Source: Winogradskyella marincola
GTDB taxonomy: Bacteria > Bacteroidota > Bacteroidia > Flavobacteriales > Flavobacteriaceae
NCBI RefSeq assembly: GCF_029624125.1
Contig: NZ_JARSBN010000003.1
Span: forward strand, 372,001 to 436,000
Reading direction: 5' to 3'
DNA length: 64,000 nucleotides
Shown here: positions 16,449 to 24,216 of the stretch, piece by piece
Numbering within the stretch: the first letter of the stretch is position 1
Layout: each line of letters begins with the position of its first letter
The notes under the pieces: generated by a model
Seen by the model: only the letters and a program-made list of their open reading frames with translations
Databases searched by the model: none
What the model was told of the DNA's origin: nothing
Made by a program: the position numbers and the translations under genes

Positions 16449-18248
16449 ATGAAAAACTTTACAATTCTAATTGTATTTGCAATTTTTTCAATGTTTTCTT
16501 ACTCAGTTTTTGCACAGCAATGTGCTTTTGACAAACAAAGAGAATCCTTATTGCAAAACTCAAATTATGTTCAGCAAGAGCAATTAGCTGAGCAAAAGAT
16601 TCAAAATTTTATATCCAATAGTGATCTAGCGTTAAGAAATGGAACTGTTTTTACCATTCCTGTGGTTGTGCATGTACTTCACTTAGGTGAAGCAGAAGGT
16701 ACAGGTTCTAACATTTCTGATGCTCAAATTCAAAGTAGTATCGATAATCTAAATGATTTTTACAGAGGACAAACTCCTGGTAGTTCTGTTGATTTTGAAA
16801 TTGAATTTGTTTTAGCTCAAAGAGATCCTAATTGTGCTGCAACTACTGGAATAAACAGAATTGATGCTTCTGGTATACCTGGTTATGCTAGCAACGGTGT
16901 TAATGTGGTTAGCTCTGGTGGTGCTGATTATGAAACGATAAGAGATTTTATTAGTTGGCCATCAACTGAATATTTAAACTTTTGGATTGTAACAGAATTA
17001 GATAATAATGATGGTGGTTTTGGTTTTCAAGGCTACGCTTATTTTTATAATGAATTTAGCAATTACTATGGCTCTGTAATGATGGCTTCTGTTTTTGGTT
17101 ATGATCCAGGAAACACGAATGGTTGGGGATTAAATTCTAATGGAGATAATAGTACTGTTGTTCATGAAGTAGGGCACTTTTTACATTTATATCATACGTT
17201 TCAAGGTGATGACAGTAATAATGATGGTGTAGCTGATACATGTCCTGCAGATGTTACTGTAGGTTCAGATAGTGATGGTTGTGCAGATACTGTTCCACAC
17301 CAAAGAGAGACAAGTACTTGTCCTGCCAATAACACTTGTACAGGTAATCCTTGGGTAGATAATAACACAATTAACAACGTAATGAGTTATTATTATTGTA
17401 CAGATAGACTAACTGAAGATCAGAAAACAAGATCAAGAGCAGCTATGACAGATACTGCAATTATTGAATCTAAAGGAGGTGAAGCACCAGTAACTGGTTT
17501 TGTGGCACCTTCTGCGGTATGTTCTGCAAATTCACCAGCTAGTAATGATGTAGCTGGTATATTGAGTGTAGAATTAAATTCTACAACTTTTACATCATCG
17601 ACAACAAATGGTGATGGAGGTAACTTAGATAGAAGTGTTAATTGTAGTGGTCTTTTCAGTATAAATTCTGATAATCCTTATACAATGAACGTTGAAATTA
17701 CTGGAGGAAACTTTCATCAGTTAGCCGTTTGGATAGATTGGAATAACGATGGTGATTTTGATGATGATGCCGAAACACAACATTTTTCTGAAGATATTGT
17801 TGGTGGTGCAATAGTACCTGTATCATTAACATACCCTTCTACCATTCCTTATGATAGTTATGTAAGGATTAGATTGATGACAGATGTTGATGATATGTTT
17901 GGTGTAGGAGATATAAATTCGCCTTGTTATACCTCATTAGCTTATGGGCAGTCAGAAGATTATGCGCTGTACATTGAGCCAAACACTTTGTCAATAGAAG
18001 ATGTAAATACTGTTGAGTTAAATGTGTTTTCTGACAATTCTAATAGTCAGTTAGTAGTTAAAGGACAATTGTTAGAAGCTTCTACAGCAAATCTATACGA
18101 TATACAAGGTAGATTGGTTAAAAGCAAAATTATGAACACTACATCTTCTAGAAACACTATTGATGTGTCTGGATTAAGTAGTGGAATTTATATTGTAAAA
18201 GTTTCAAACAGTATTCAGTCAAAAATTAAGAAAGTTATTTTAGATTAA
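16449..18248 (+). CDS. Secreted M43-like zinc metalloprotease with GEVED domain and T9SS sorting domain
   Basis: A 599-residue exported protease. The signal peptide covers about 1-22. The catalytic domain (about 65-345) has the zinc site HEVGHFLHLYH (residues 239-249) and a Met-turn-like NNVMSYYY, as in pappalysin-type M43 enzymes. A GEVED-type beta-sandwich (about 390-510) contains VWIDWNNDGDFDDD. The C-terminal 75 residues form a T9SS type A sorting domain (VFSDNSNSQLVV, LYDIQGRLV, SGIYIVKV, IKKVIL). The protein is therefore likely released or surface-anchored by type IX secretion and involved in protein degradation outside the cell. It is a single-gene unit closed by a terminator. Confidence 0.9.
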   Translation: MKNFTILIVFAIFSMFSYSVFAQQCAFDKQRESLLQNSNYVQQEQLAEQKIQNFISNSDLALRNGTVFTIPVVVHVLHLGEAEGTGSNISDAQIQSSIDNLNDFYRGQTPGSSVDFEIEFVLAQRDPNCAATTGINRIDASGIPGYASNGVNVVSSGGADYETIRDFISWPSTEYLNFWIVTELDNNDGGFGFQGYAYFYNEFSNYYGSVMMASVFGYDPGNTNGWGLNSNGDNSTVVHEVGHFLHLYHTFQGDDSNNDGVADTCPADVTVGSDSDGCADTVPHQRETSTCPANNTCTGNPWVDNNTINNVMSYYYCTDRLTEDQKTRSRAAMTDTAIIESKGGEAPVTGFVAPSAVCSANSPASNDVAGILSVELNSTTFTSSTTNGDGGNLDRSVNCSGLFSINSDNPYTMNVEITGGNFHQLAVWIDWNNDGDFDDDAETQHFSEDIVGGAIVPVSLTYPSTIPYDSYVRIRLMTDVDDMFGVGDINSPCYTSLAYGQSEDYALYIEPNTLSIEDVNTVELNVFSDNSNSQLVVKGQLLEASTANLYDIQGRLVKSKIMNTTSSRNTIDVSGLSSGIYIVKVSNSIQSKIKKVILD

Positions 18249-18267
18249 TAAATAGTTAGTAATTCTT

Positions 18268-18305
18268 AAAGGGCTGTCAACATTTTAGTTGATAGCCTTT
18301 TTTGT
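18268..18305 (+). terminator. Terminator after the M43 protease gene
   Basis: A 14-bp stem with two G-U pairs (AAAGGGCTGTCAAC with GTTGATAGCCTTTT), a 6-nt loop, and a T run. Confidence 0.8.
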
Positions 18306-18352
18306 TTAGGTGAACTTTTTGCAGTCTTCGATAAAATAACGTTCTTGTTGCC

Positions 18353-19138
18353 ATGTTTGAAAAACGTTACTATTACCTTATAAAAATTCAATATTTAGGC
18401 TATCGATTTCATGGTTGGCAAAAGCAACCAGATGTAAAAACATTACATCTTATGATAGATAGAACATTAAAATATATTCTAGGAGACACAAGATTTAAAA
18501 CTCTTGGAGCTGGACGAACAGATGCAATGGTATCTGCAAACGAGGCTGCACTTGAGCTTTTTATTTATAACAATCCTATTGATGATTTTGATAGCTTTTT
18601 AGATTTATTTAATCATAATTTACCACAAGACATAAGAGCGTTATCAATTAACGAAGTTGATAAGACCTTTAATATCATTCAAGATTCTAAAGTAAAGGAA
18701 TACCACTATGTGTTTTCTCAAGGGCAAAAAAACCATCCATTTTGTGCGCCGATTTTAACAACTATTTTAGAGCCTCTTAACATAGATTTAATGAAAGAAG
18801 GAGCTAAACTTTTTGAAGGCTCTCATTACTATAAAACCTACTGCTATAAAGCCACGGACAAAGGCGAATATCATAGAACGATAGAGCATTGTAAAATTGT
18901 AGATAACGATATTTATAAGGCAAACTTTTTTCCACAAGAGTCTTATGTATTTATTGTAAGAGGAAAAGGGTTTATGCGAAACCAAATCCGTTTAATGATG
19001 GGTTGTCTTATAAAATTGGGTAGAGGAGAGGTAACATTAGATTATATAAAAGAATCCTTAAAAGAAGACAGCAAAGAAGTTATGGATTATATAGCACCTG
19101 CTTCTGGCTTAATTCTTCATAAATTAGATTTTGAATAA
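18353..19138 (+). CDS. TruA-family tRNA pseudouridine synthase, variant active-site motif
   Basis: A 261-residue pseudouridine synthase of the TruA fold. The catalytic aspartate is Asp57 in GAGRTDAMVSA, where TruA proper has GAGRTDAGVHA; the start (YLIKIQYLGYRFHGWQKQP) and the VRGKGFMRNQIRLMMGCL segment are clearly TruA-like. The Gly-to-Met and His-to-Ser changes mark it as a paralogue. It may modify anticodon-stem uridines or another site, and a standard truA is probably elsewhere in the genome. It is followed by a hairpin shared with the converging gene. Confidence 0.85.
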   Translation: MFEKRYYYLIKIQYLGYRFHGWQKQPDVKTLHLMIDRTLKYILGDTRFKTLGAGRTDAMVSANEAALELFIYNNPIDDFDSFLDLFNHNLPQDIRALSINEVDKTFNIIQDSKVKEYHYVFSQGQKNHPFCAPILTTILEPLNIDLMKEGAKLFEGSHYYKTYCYKATDKGEYHRTIEHCKIVDNDIYKANFFPQESYVFIVRGKGFMRNQIRLMMGCLIKLGRGEVTLDYIKESLKEDSKEVMDYIAPASGLILHKLDFE

Positions 19139-19140
19139 AA

Positions 19141-19171
19141 AAAAGGAATCAACAAATGTTAATTCCTTTCT
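19141..19171. terminator. Bidirectional terminator between converging genes
   Basis: AAAGGAATCAAC (19142-19153) pairs with GTTAATTCCTTT (19158-19169) with one mismatch and a 4-nt loop. An A run on the left and T-rich DNA on the right suit both directions. Confidence 0.75.
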
Positions 19172-19192
19172 TATTTTTGATTGGTTGTGTAT

Positions 19193-19627
19193 TTAGTGTA
19201 TCCAACCTTTTTTTGCAGAATGGTTTGAAAACCAAACTAAAAACAAAGCAAATACAATAATCATATAGCTCATTATTTCGTTAGCACTAAAATCTACACC
19301 TTTTAAATCTGCTATAAACAAGAAATAAACCATTTGTATAGTTGCAGCAACAAAAGATATAATAAGAAGAAACTTCGCTGCTTTTTTCCTCAGCAATAAT
19401 AGTAAACATCCTAAAGCACCAGTAAAAACGGCAATAGCAAATAATGCTGTATACCAAGAAGGCAAAGTAGATATAACCTCTAACTGATCTGTAGTATAAG
19501 CGTCAGTGTACGCTGATAATTCATAAGCTTGGCTTATGTAACCGTGCACACCAAGGCTGTTCCATAAAAGTGCAATCGCACTCACAATCCAAAACCAGAT
19601 TGGTGGTTTTTGTAATGAATTTGTCAT
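19193..19627 (-). CDS. Small four-helix membrane protein of unknown function
   Basis: A 144-residue inner-membrane protein with four predicted membrane helices (about 9-28, 57-82, 84-106, 113-132). The N-terminal helix contains WFWIVSAIALLWNSLGVHGYI. No catalytic motif is visible. Similar proteins are common in Flavobacteriia and are sometimes labelled as sugar transporters without clear support. It is a single-gene unit on the minus strand. Confidence 0.65.
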   Translation of the reverse strand: MTNSLQKPPIWFWIVSAIALLWNSLGVHGYISQAYELSAYTDAYTTDQLEVISTLPSWYTALFAIAVFTGALGCLLLLLRKKAAKFLLIISFVAATIQMVYFLFIADLKGVDFSANEIMSYMIIVFALFLVWFSNHSAKKGWIH

Positions 19628-19697
19628 AATAAATTGATTTAATTAGTTAGTTTTTTTGGTATTAATAAAACACCATTTAATTAACAATTTATAAAAA

Positions 19698-19729
19698 AAA
19701 TCATAGACTATAATTACAGTCTATGATTT
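19698..19729 (-). terminator. Hairpin, possible second minus-strand terminator
   Basis: A perfect 12-bp stem AAATCATAGACT / AGTCTATGATTT with an 8-nt loop and, on the left, an A8 run (a T run on the minus strand). It lies 42 bp beyond the hairpin at 19741. Confidence 0.6.
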
Positions 19730-19740
19730 AAGAGAAATAA

Positions 19741-19771
19741 AAAAGGGTAAAATTCTTAGTTTTACCCTTTT
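19741..19771 (-). terminator. Terminator of the minus-strand gene at 19791
   Basis: A perfect 12-bp stem AAAAGGGTAAAA / TTTTACCCTTTT with a 7-nt loop, 19 bp after the stop codon. The A-rich left side is the minus-strand T run. Confidence 0.8.
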
Positions 19772-19790
19772 AGTGTTTTGTATATTTTAG

Positions 19791-20012
19791 TTATTCTACA
19801 ACATGTAATTTTGGTTCTTTTTCTACAAATTTTCCATTTACAGACTCACCTAATATAAGCACTTCTTTAGAACGCTCGTACATTTTTATTGCTCTGTGCA
19901 TTTGTAATTTAGTGCCACTGTATAGTTTAACACCCGTTTTAGAACCCTTGTTTCTGATTTCGATATAGAAACCATCTTTAAGCTTTGTTGGTCTTGTTGC
20001 TGGTCTACCCAT
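19791..20012 (-). CDS. Conserved small flavobacterial protein of unknown function
   Basis: A 73-residue protein beginning MGRPATRPTKLKDGFYIEIRN, set at the ATG at 20012; a longer frame from 20069 adds 19 residues without conserved character. It is basic, with a predicted beta-hairpin (GFYIEIRNKGSKTGVKLYSG) followed by a helix (KLQMHRAIKMYERSKEV). The MGRP start with Lys/Arg-rich flanks would suit nucleic-acid binding, which is inference only. Tandem terminators follow it, so it is monocistronic. Confidence 0.65.
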   Translation of the reverse strand: MGRPATRPTKLKDGFYIEIRNKGSKTGVKLYSGTKLQMHRAIKMYERSKEVLILGESVNGKFVEKEPKLHVVE

Positions 20013-20192
20013 AAAATTAGTGTGTATTTTTAAAAGTACCGCATTATACTGAAAATTATGCCAACTCACAAGTTTATTTAAAACAATCCCTCTTAAGATA
20101 TTAACACGTTAAGAACTCTTAACATTTCAGATAATCTTTAACAAAAAATTATGTTAATAGAAGTGCTAAATGGTTAAAGCATGTTAAGTCAC

Positions 20193-20221
20193 TTGACACA
20201 AGCCCATATGCCTTATATATT
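20193..20221 (+). promoter_or_regulatory. Candidate promoter of dps
   Basis: TTGACA (20193-20198), 17 bp, TATATT (20216-20221). This looks like a classic -35/-10 pair rather than the TAnnTTTG form, although TATATTG also resembles the Bacteroidota -7 box. It lies 38 bp before the dps start. Confidence 0.35.
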
Positions 20222-20258
20222 GAATGGAAACGAAACAAAACAAACAAAAACAATAGTT

Positions 20259-20750
20259 ATGAGCTACTTAAACATGAATGACGAAAAATTATTACCAACT
20301 GTTGTAGAATTAAACACTTTGTTAGCAGACTACCACGTTTACTATCAAAATTTAAGAAATTTCCACTGGAACATTTTAGGAGATAATTTTTTTGAATTAC
20401 ACGAAAAATTTGAAAAATTATATACAGATGCAAGAGTGAAAATTGATGAAATAGCAGAACGTATCTTAACACTAAGATACCATCCTATGAGTAATTTAAA
20501 AGATTACCTAAAAGCATCTTCAATTGAAGAAGTTTCTTCTAAAAAAACAGACAAAGAGATGGTAGAGGCTATTTTAGACAATCATGCAACCTTACTAAAG
20601 CAAATGTCTAAAGTTATTGACAAAGCCGAACAAACTAACGACGAAGGAACAATAGATCTTATTGGTGCCTACATTAGAGAACTAGAGAAAAGCAGTTGGA
20701 TGTTAGATGCATTCACCAAAGAAACCGCATCACAATTAAATGAAGTGTAA
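20259..20750 (+). CDS. dps: Dps-type ferritin-like DNA-protection protein
   Basis: A 163-residue Dps homologue, a dodecameric iron-storage protein that protects DNA from oxidative damage. The start is at 20259 (MSYLNMNDEKLLP); 26 extra residues are possible upstream but they overlap the candidate promoter and look uncoded. Ferroxidase ligands occur at His36 in NLRNFHWNI and Asp63/Glu67 in KIDEIAERI, set between subunits as in Dps. It heads a run of stress-type genes (MscS, DUF1328 protein, small lipoproteins) on the same strand. Confidence 0.92.
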   Translation: MSYLNMNDEKLLPTVVELNTLLADYHVYYQNLRNFHWNILGDNFFELHEKFEKLYTDARVKIDEIAERILTLRYHPMSNLKDYLKASSIEEVSSKKTDKEMVEAILDNHATLLKQMSKVIDKAEQTNDEGTIDLIGAYIRELEKSSWMLDAFTKETASQLNEV

Positions 20751-20803
20751 AAAGCCTATTTCAAGCAGGTAAACACAACATTTAATAACAAAAACATCAC
20801 AAA

Positions 20804-21706
20804 ATGAAAGAGCAATTTAATACTGCCCTTGGGAATTTAGTATCTAAACTTGAGGGTTGGTTTAACACAATAATAGAATACATACCCAACTTTATACTAG
20901 CCATTTTGGTTATGGTAACATCTTATTTTGCTGCCAAGTATATAAGTAAGTTAGTAAGCAGGTTGGTATCAAAAAAAGTAAACCAACAATCTATAACTAC
21001 TGCAATATCAAGAGTTACAGCAGTAGTGGTAGTTGCTCTAGGTTTGTTTATATCTCTTGGAGTGTTAAACCTAGGTAAGGCCTTAACCTCTTTATTGGCT
21101 GGTGCTGGTGTAGTAGGTTTAGCAATAGGTTTAGCCTTACAAGGTACACTCGCTAATACATTTGCAGGTCTTATATTATCGTTCAGAAAGAAGATTCAGA
21201 TTGGTAATTGGGTAGAAACTACAGGATATTCGGGTGAAGTTATAGATATCAATCTTAAAGATTTTACTCTAAAGGAAGCAGACAACAATATAGTTGTAAT
21301 TCCAAATAAAACCATTTTAGAAAACCCGTTAAAAAACTATTCTTTAACAACAAGAATGCGTGTATTCCTAGAATGTGGAGTAGGTTATGAGTCTGATCTT
21401 GAAAAAGTAGAACAACTAACTAAAGAAGTCATCGCTAAGACTTTTGATCAGGTACAAAAGCCAGAAGATGTAGAATTTTATTACACAGAGTTTGGTGACA
21501 GCTCTATAAACTATCTATGTAGATTCTGGATTGATGCCGAAAGCATGCTCGAAAAATTAAGAGCAAAAACCAAAGCCATTATAGAAATAAAAAAGGCTTA
21601 CGATAAAGAAGGTATTAATATTCCTTTCCCTATCAGAACATTACAGTTTGACAATAAGCTTAGTGTAAACTCACCAGACTTACAAGAAGCATTTTCAAAC
21701 AACTAA
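20804..21706 (+). CDS. Small-conductance mechanosensitive channel, MscS family
   Basis: A 300-residue MscS-type channel that opens under membrane tension to release solutes during osmotic downshock. It has three membrane helices (about 24-45, 66-86, 92-122). The pore-lining TM3 is GAGVVGLAIGLALQGTLANTFAGLIL, a regular Gly/Ala pattern as in MscS. Next are the beta domain (FRKKIQIGNWVE, then VVIPNKTILENPLKNYS) and the alpha-beta cytoplasmic cage. Its length is close to that of E. coli MscS (286 aa). It lies 53 bp after dps with no terminator between them, so co-transcription is possible. Confidence 0.92.
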   Translation: MKEQFNTALGNLVSKLEGWFNTIIEYIPNFILAILVMVTSYFAAKYISKLVSRLVSKKVNQQSITTAISRVTAVVVVALGLFISLGVLNLGKALTSLLAGAGVVGLAIGLALQGTLANTFAGLILSFRKKIQIGNWVETTGYSGEVIDINLKDFTLKEADNNIVVIPNKTILENPLKNYSLTTRMRVFLECGVGYESDLEKVEQLTKEVIAKTFDQVQKPEDVEFYYTEFGDSSINYLCRFWIDAESMLEKLRAKTKAIIEIKKAYDKEGINIPFPIRTLQFDNKLSVNSPDLQEAFSNN

Positions 21707-21730
21707 ACCTAGCACTTCCTACGCATTTTA

Positions 21731-21787
21731 TTATTCGGTGAAAGTCACTGAGTGATACATGGTTTCTGAAAGTCAGAAATCGAATAA
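21731..21787 (+). other. Candidate structured RNA element upstream of the DUF1328 gene
   Basis: The bases can fold as a three-way junction. P1 is TTATTCG (21731-21737) with CGAATAA (21781-21787). P2 is GTGA-AAG-TCAC (21738-21748). P3 is TTTCTGA-AAG-TCAGAAA (21763-21779). An alternative hairpin TCAC-TGA-GTGA (21745-21755) excludes P2. The element ends 26 nt before the next start codon. Confidence 0.35.
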
Positions 21788-21812
21788 CACTAATTATTTA
21801 AAACTTAAAATT

Positions 21813-21977
21813 ATGTTACGTTGGACAATCACATTTATCATTATTGCAATTATTGCCGGAATCTTAGGATTTGGCGGAATAGCTGGAGGAGCAGCAACAA
21901 TAGCTAAAATATGTTTCTTCTTGTTTTTAGTACTTTTTGTAATCTCTCTTTTTAGAGGAACTACAAAAAAACTGTAA
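21813..21977 (+). CDS. DUF1328 (YtjA-family) small membrane protein
   Basis: A 54-residue protein with two membrane helices, [22 protein letters not shown] and then [21 protein letters not shown], separated by a Gly-rich turn; this is the DUF1328/YtjA pattern. The start at 21813 is the one giving the family's MLRW N-terminus; a longer frame from 21759 runs through the RNA-like element. Members are linked to general stress and envelope conditions in other bacteria. Function is otherwise unknown. It sits between MscS and two small lipoprotein genes. Confidence 0.85.
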   Translation: MLRWTITFIIIAIIAGILGFGGIAGGAATIAKICFFLFLVLFVISLFRGTTKKL

Positions 21978-22025
21978 ACCAAAACATATAAAAAAACCAA
22001 ACATTAACCACTAAAATTTAAAACA

Positions 22026-22208
22026 ATGAAAAAGTTCACATATTTATTTATCGCATTATTCAGTCTAAGTTTATTAACTACAAGTTGTAGAGAGCAAAAA
22101 TCTACAGGAGAAAAAATAGAGGAAGCAGTAGATGATACTGGAGATGCTATTGAAGATGCAGCAGATGATGTATCTGATGAAGTTGAAGACGCAGTTGATA
22201 ACAAATAA
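22026..22208 (+). CDS. Small acidic lipoprotein, paralogue 1
   Basis: A 60-residue lipoprotein. The lipobox is LTTSC (Cys at about residue 21), after MKKFTYLFIALFSLSLL. The mature part is a short run of acidic amphipathic helix with recurring EDA/DDV-type words (EEAVDDTGDAIEDAADDVSD), lacking any catalytic residue. It is a near relative of the following gene, from which it is separated by 15 bp, so the pair arose by tandem duplication. A role as an envelope structural or stress lipoprotein is inferred from context. Confidence 0.8.
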   Translation: MKKFTYLFIALFSLSLLTTSCREQKSTGEKIEEAVDDTGDAIEDAADDVSDEVEDAVDNK

Positions 22209-22223
22209 AAAAAACAGACCACA

Positions 22224-22436
22224 ATGAAACGATTATCATATTTGTTTTTAGCGCTATTTAGTTTAAGTATTTTAACTACAAGCTGTAGAGAGCAAAAAAC
22301 ACCAGACGAAAAAGTTGAGCAAGCATTAGATGAAGTAGGAGAAGAGCTAGAAGACGCTAGCGATGATGTAAAAGATGCTGCAGAAGACTTACAAGATGAA
22401 ATAGAAGAGGTTAAAGAAGAAAACGGAGGTAAGTAA
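22224..22436 (+). CDS. Small acidic lipoprotein, paralogue 2
   Basis: A 70-residue paralogue of the preceding gene: the N-terminal 25 residues match it almost residue for residue up to LTTSCREQK. The mature helix is longer (KVEQALDEVGEELEDASDDV, then another ten-residue acidic period), strongly charged and alanine-rich, like apolipoprotein-type amphipathic repeats. Same strand and same operon-like run as the DUF1328 gene. Confidence 0.8.
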   Translation: MKRLSYLFLALFSLSILTTSCREQKTPDEKVEQALDEVGEELEDASDDVKDAAEDLQDEIEEVKEENGGK

Positions 22437-22478
22437 TACCTTAAGACTTTAATCACAGAATAAAATAAATCATACAAG

Positions 22479-23018
22479 ATGAAAATTAAAATATTAGCCT
22501 TGGCACTTACAATGTTTGTAAGTGTTCAGGCTCAAAAAGAAAACAAAGACAAAATAGTTGAGACCAAAACCAGAGTCATTAACGTCATGGAAGACGGTAA
22601 AATGATAGAAAAAAAGGTTATGGTAAAAACAACTAAAGAACAAGAAATTAAAACAGATCCTAGTTACAAAGGCAAACTTAATGCTCCAAGGGTTTTTCCC
22701 GCTACCAAAGTTTCTAAAGTTATATATATAGACAATGATAACGATCCGTTTTATGACGAAACGGCAACAGTAACCTATTACCAAAAAGATGGAATGGTTT
22801 ACAATTTTAACCCAACAGATTCTGGATTCGAAATTGTAGACAACAAGTCAAAAAAAATGATTGGTAATGCAAGGTTTTCTAATAATGCCGAAGTATACCT
22901 ATTTAATACTAAAGACTATAGTGGAATAGGGTACTTTAAAGACAACATGTTTGTTGTTGAGTATTATGATGATGAAGGTACACTAATCATTGAAAAGTTT
23001 AACGACAGTAAACTGTAA
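22479..23018 (+). CDS. Exported protein of unknown function
   Basis: A 179-residue protein with a short signal peptide (MKIKILALALTMFVSVQAQ). The mature part is lysine-rich at first (KVMVKTTKEQEIKTDP) and then beta-rich (VIYIDNDNDPFYDETATVTYYQKDG). No domain is recognised. It lies 42 bp after the second small lipoprotein and ends at a strong terminator, so it is likely the last gene of the stress-type run from dps or mscS. Confidence 0.6.
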   Translation: MKIKILALALTMFVSVQAQKENKDKIVETKTRVINVMEDGKMIEKKVMVKTTKEQEIKTDPSYKGKLNAPRVFPATKVSKVIYIDNDNDPFYDETATVTYYQKDGMVYNFNPTDSGFEIVDNKSKKMIGNARFSNNAEVYLFNTKDYSGIGYFKDNMFVVEYYDDEGTLIIEKFNDSKL

Positions 23019-23036
23019 TTGCAGAATACATAACTA

Positions 23037-23068
23037 CAAAAAGCCATCACAATTGATGGCTTTTTTTT
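23037..23068 (+). terminator. Terminator closing the dps-to-23018 run
   Basis: AAAAGCCATCA pairs with TGATGGCTTTT with a CAAT loop, followed by eight or more Ts. Confidence 0.85.
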
Positions 23069-23090
23069 ATTTTTATGCAAATAAAAAACT

Positions 23091-23768
23091 ATGAGCACTA
23101 CCATACCAAAAGATACGTTTTCTTTCTTTAATAAATTAGCCAAAAACAACGACAGAGACTGGTTTAATGAGCATAAACCAGAATTTAAAGCTATTGAAGC
23201 TAAAGTAAAATCTGCTTACAGCCATTTAGGAGAATTAATGGCCACACACGACCAGATTGAAAAAATGAAAATCTTTAGAATTTATAGAGACGTGCGTTTT
23301 TCAAAAAACAAACAACCATACAAAACACATTTTGGAGGTTCGTTTACAAGAAAAAAACCAGAACTAAGAGGTGGTTACTATCTTCATATTCAACCCAACA
23401 ACGAGTCTTTTATAGCAACTGGTTTTTGGGAACCAAATAAAGAAGATTTGCTCAGAATTAGAAAAGAATTTGAAATGGATGATAGCGAAATGAGAGCTAT
23501 TCTTAATGACAAAACCTTCAGTAAAACTTGGGGGAGTTTTGTAGGTGATGAGCTTAAGACTGCACCAAAAGGTTTTGATAAAGAGCATCCTGCAATAGAT
23601 CTTATTCGTAAAAAGCAATACATTTTCATCAAAAAATATTCAGACAAAGAAGTATTACAAGACGATTTTCTTGAAAATGTAAATGATGCATTTAAGAAAA
23701 TTAGACCTTACTTTGATTATATGAGCGATGTGCTTACTACAAATCTTAACGGAGAGTCTTTGCTATAA
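23091..23768 (+). CDS. DUF2461 family protein
   Basis: A 225-residue protein of the DUF2461 family (TIGR02453 type). Conserved pieces are LAKNNDRDWFNEHKPEF near the start, FRIYRDVRFSKNKQPYKTHFG, GGYYLHIQPNNESFIATGFW and FMIRK-like VLQDDFL at the end. The biochemical function is unknown; the family is cytosolic, has no signal peptide, and is widespread. Its last 6 bp overlap the end of the opposite-strand gene. Confidence 0.9.
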   Translation: MSTTIPKDTFSFFNKLAKNNDRDWFNEHKPEFKAIEAKVKSAYSHLGELMATHDQIEKMKIFRIYRDVRFSKNKQPYKTHFGGSFTRKKPELRGGYYLHIQPNNESFIATGFWEPNKEDLLRIRKEFEMDDSEMRAILNDKTFSKTWGSFVGDELKTAPKGFDKEHPAIDLIRKKQYIFIKKYSDKEVLQDDFLENVNDAFKKIRPYFDYMSDVLTTNLNGESLL

Positions 23769-24209
23769 TATAGCTTTAATCTCGTAAGATTTTCCATTAA
23801 ACTCAAATTGGTAACCTACAGATTTAGATTTAATAAGCTGTCCTATTGGAGACTGAATTGAGATAATGTAGTAATCCTCATCGCTAACAGTAACTTTGCC
23901 TTTGCTTATAGCTATATAAAAGTTGATGCTATCAGTTTTTACAATACTTCCCAAAACAACGTTTTGAGAAATAACATTAGGTTTTACCAAATTAAGATAG
24001 TCTTTAGCCTTCTGAGCGTCGTTAAGGTAATTTAGGTTCTTTTCTAAGTCCTCTAGCAATTGAGAATTGCCAGATTCACCTTCCTCATCGCTAACTTTAT
24101 CATTACTTTCAATTGACTCTTTTATAAAGGATATTTCATTTTTGTAGTGCGAAATTCTTTTGCTTACATCCTGTAAGCAAATATCCAGTAGTTCTTGTTT
24201 TAATTTCAT
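23763..24209 (-). CDS. GreA/GreB C-terminal-domain-like protein with N-terminal coiled coil
   Basis: A 148-residue protein. Residues 1-75 are charged and helical (KRISHYKNEISFIKESIESN ... LEDLEKNLNYLND), like the GreA coiled-coil finger. The C-terminal half ends SPIGQLIKSKSVGYQFEFNG, resembling the FKBP-like C-terminal GreA/GreB motif SPIGkALlGKkvGDev. A transcript-cleavage or RNA-polymerase-binding role is inferred; the acidic finger tip typical of true GreA is not evident. It is transcribed with the upstream minus-strand gene (7-bp gap) and converges on the DUF2461 gene. Confidence 0.65.
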   Translation of the reverse strand: MKLKQELLDICLQDVSKRISHYKNEISFIKESIESNDKVSDEEGESGNSQLLEDLEKNLNYLNDAQKAKDYLNLVKPNVISQNVVLGSIVKTDSINFYIAISKGKVTVSDEDYYIISIQSPIGQLIKSKSVGYQFEFNGKSYEIKAIL

Positions 24210-24216
24210 TTAGTGT

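Noticed and set aside
20181..20258. Longer N-terminus of Dps
   Set aside because: The extra 26 residues overlap the candidate promoter and do not resemble the Dps family; the inner ATG fits.
22004..22477. 157-aa reverse frame opposite the two small lipoproteins
   Set aside because: It is the Ser-rich reverse shadow of Glu/Asp-rich codons; the plus-strand frames have signal peptides and lipoboxes.
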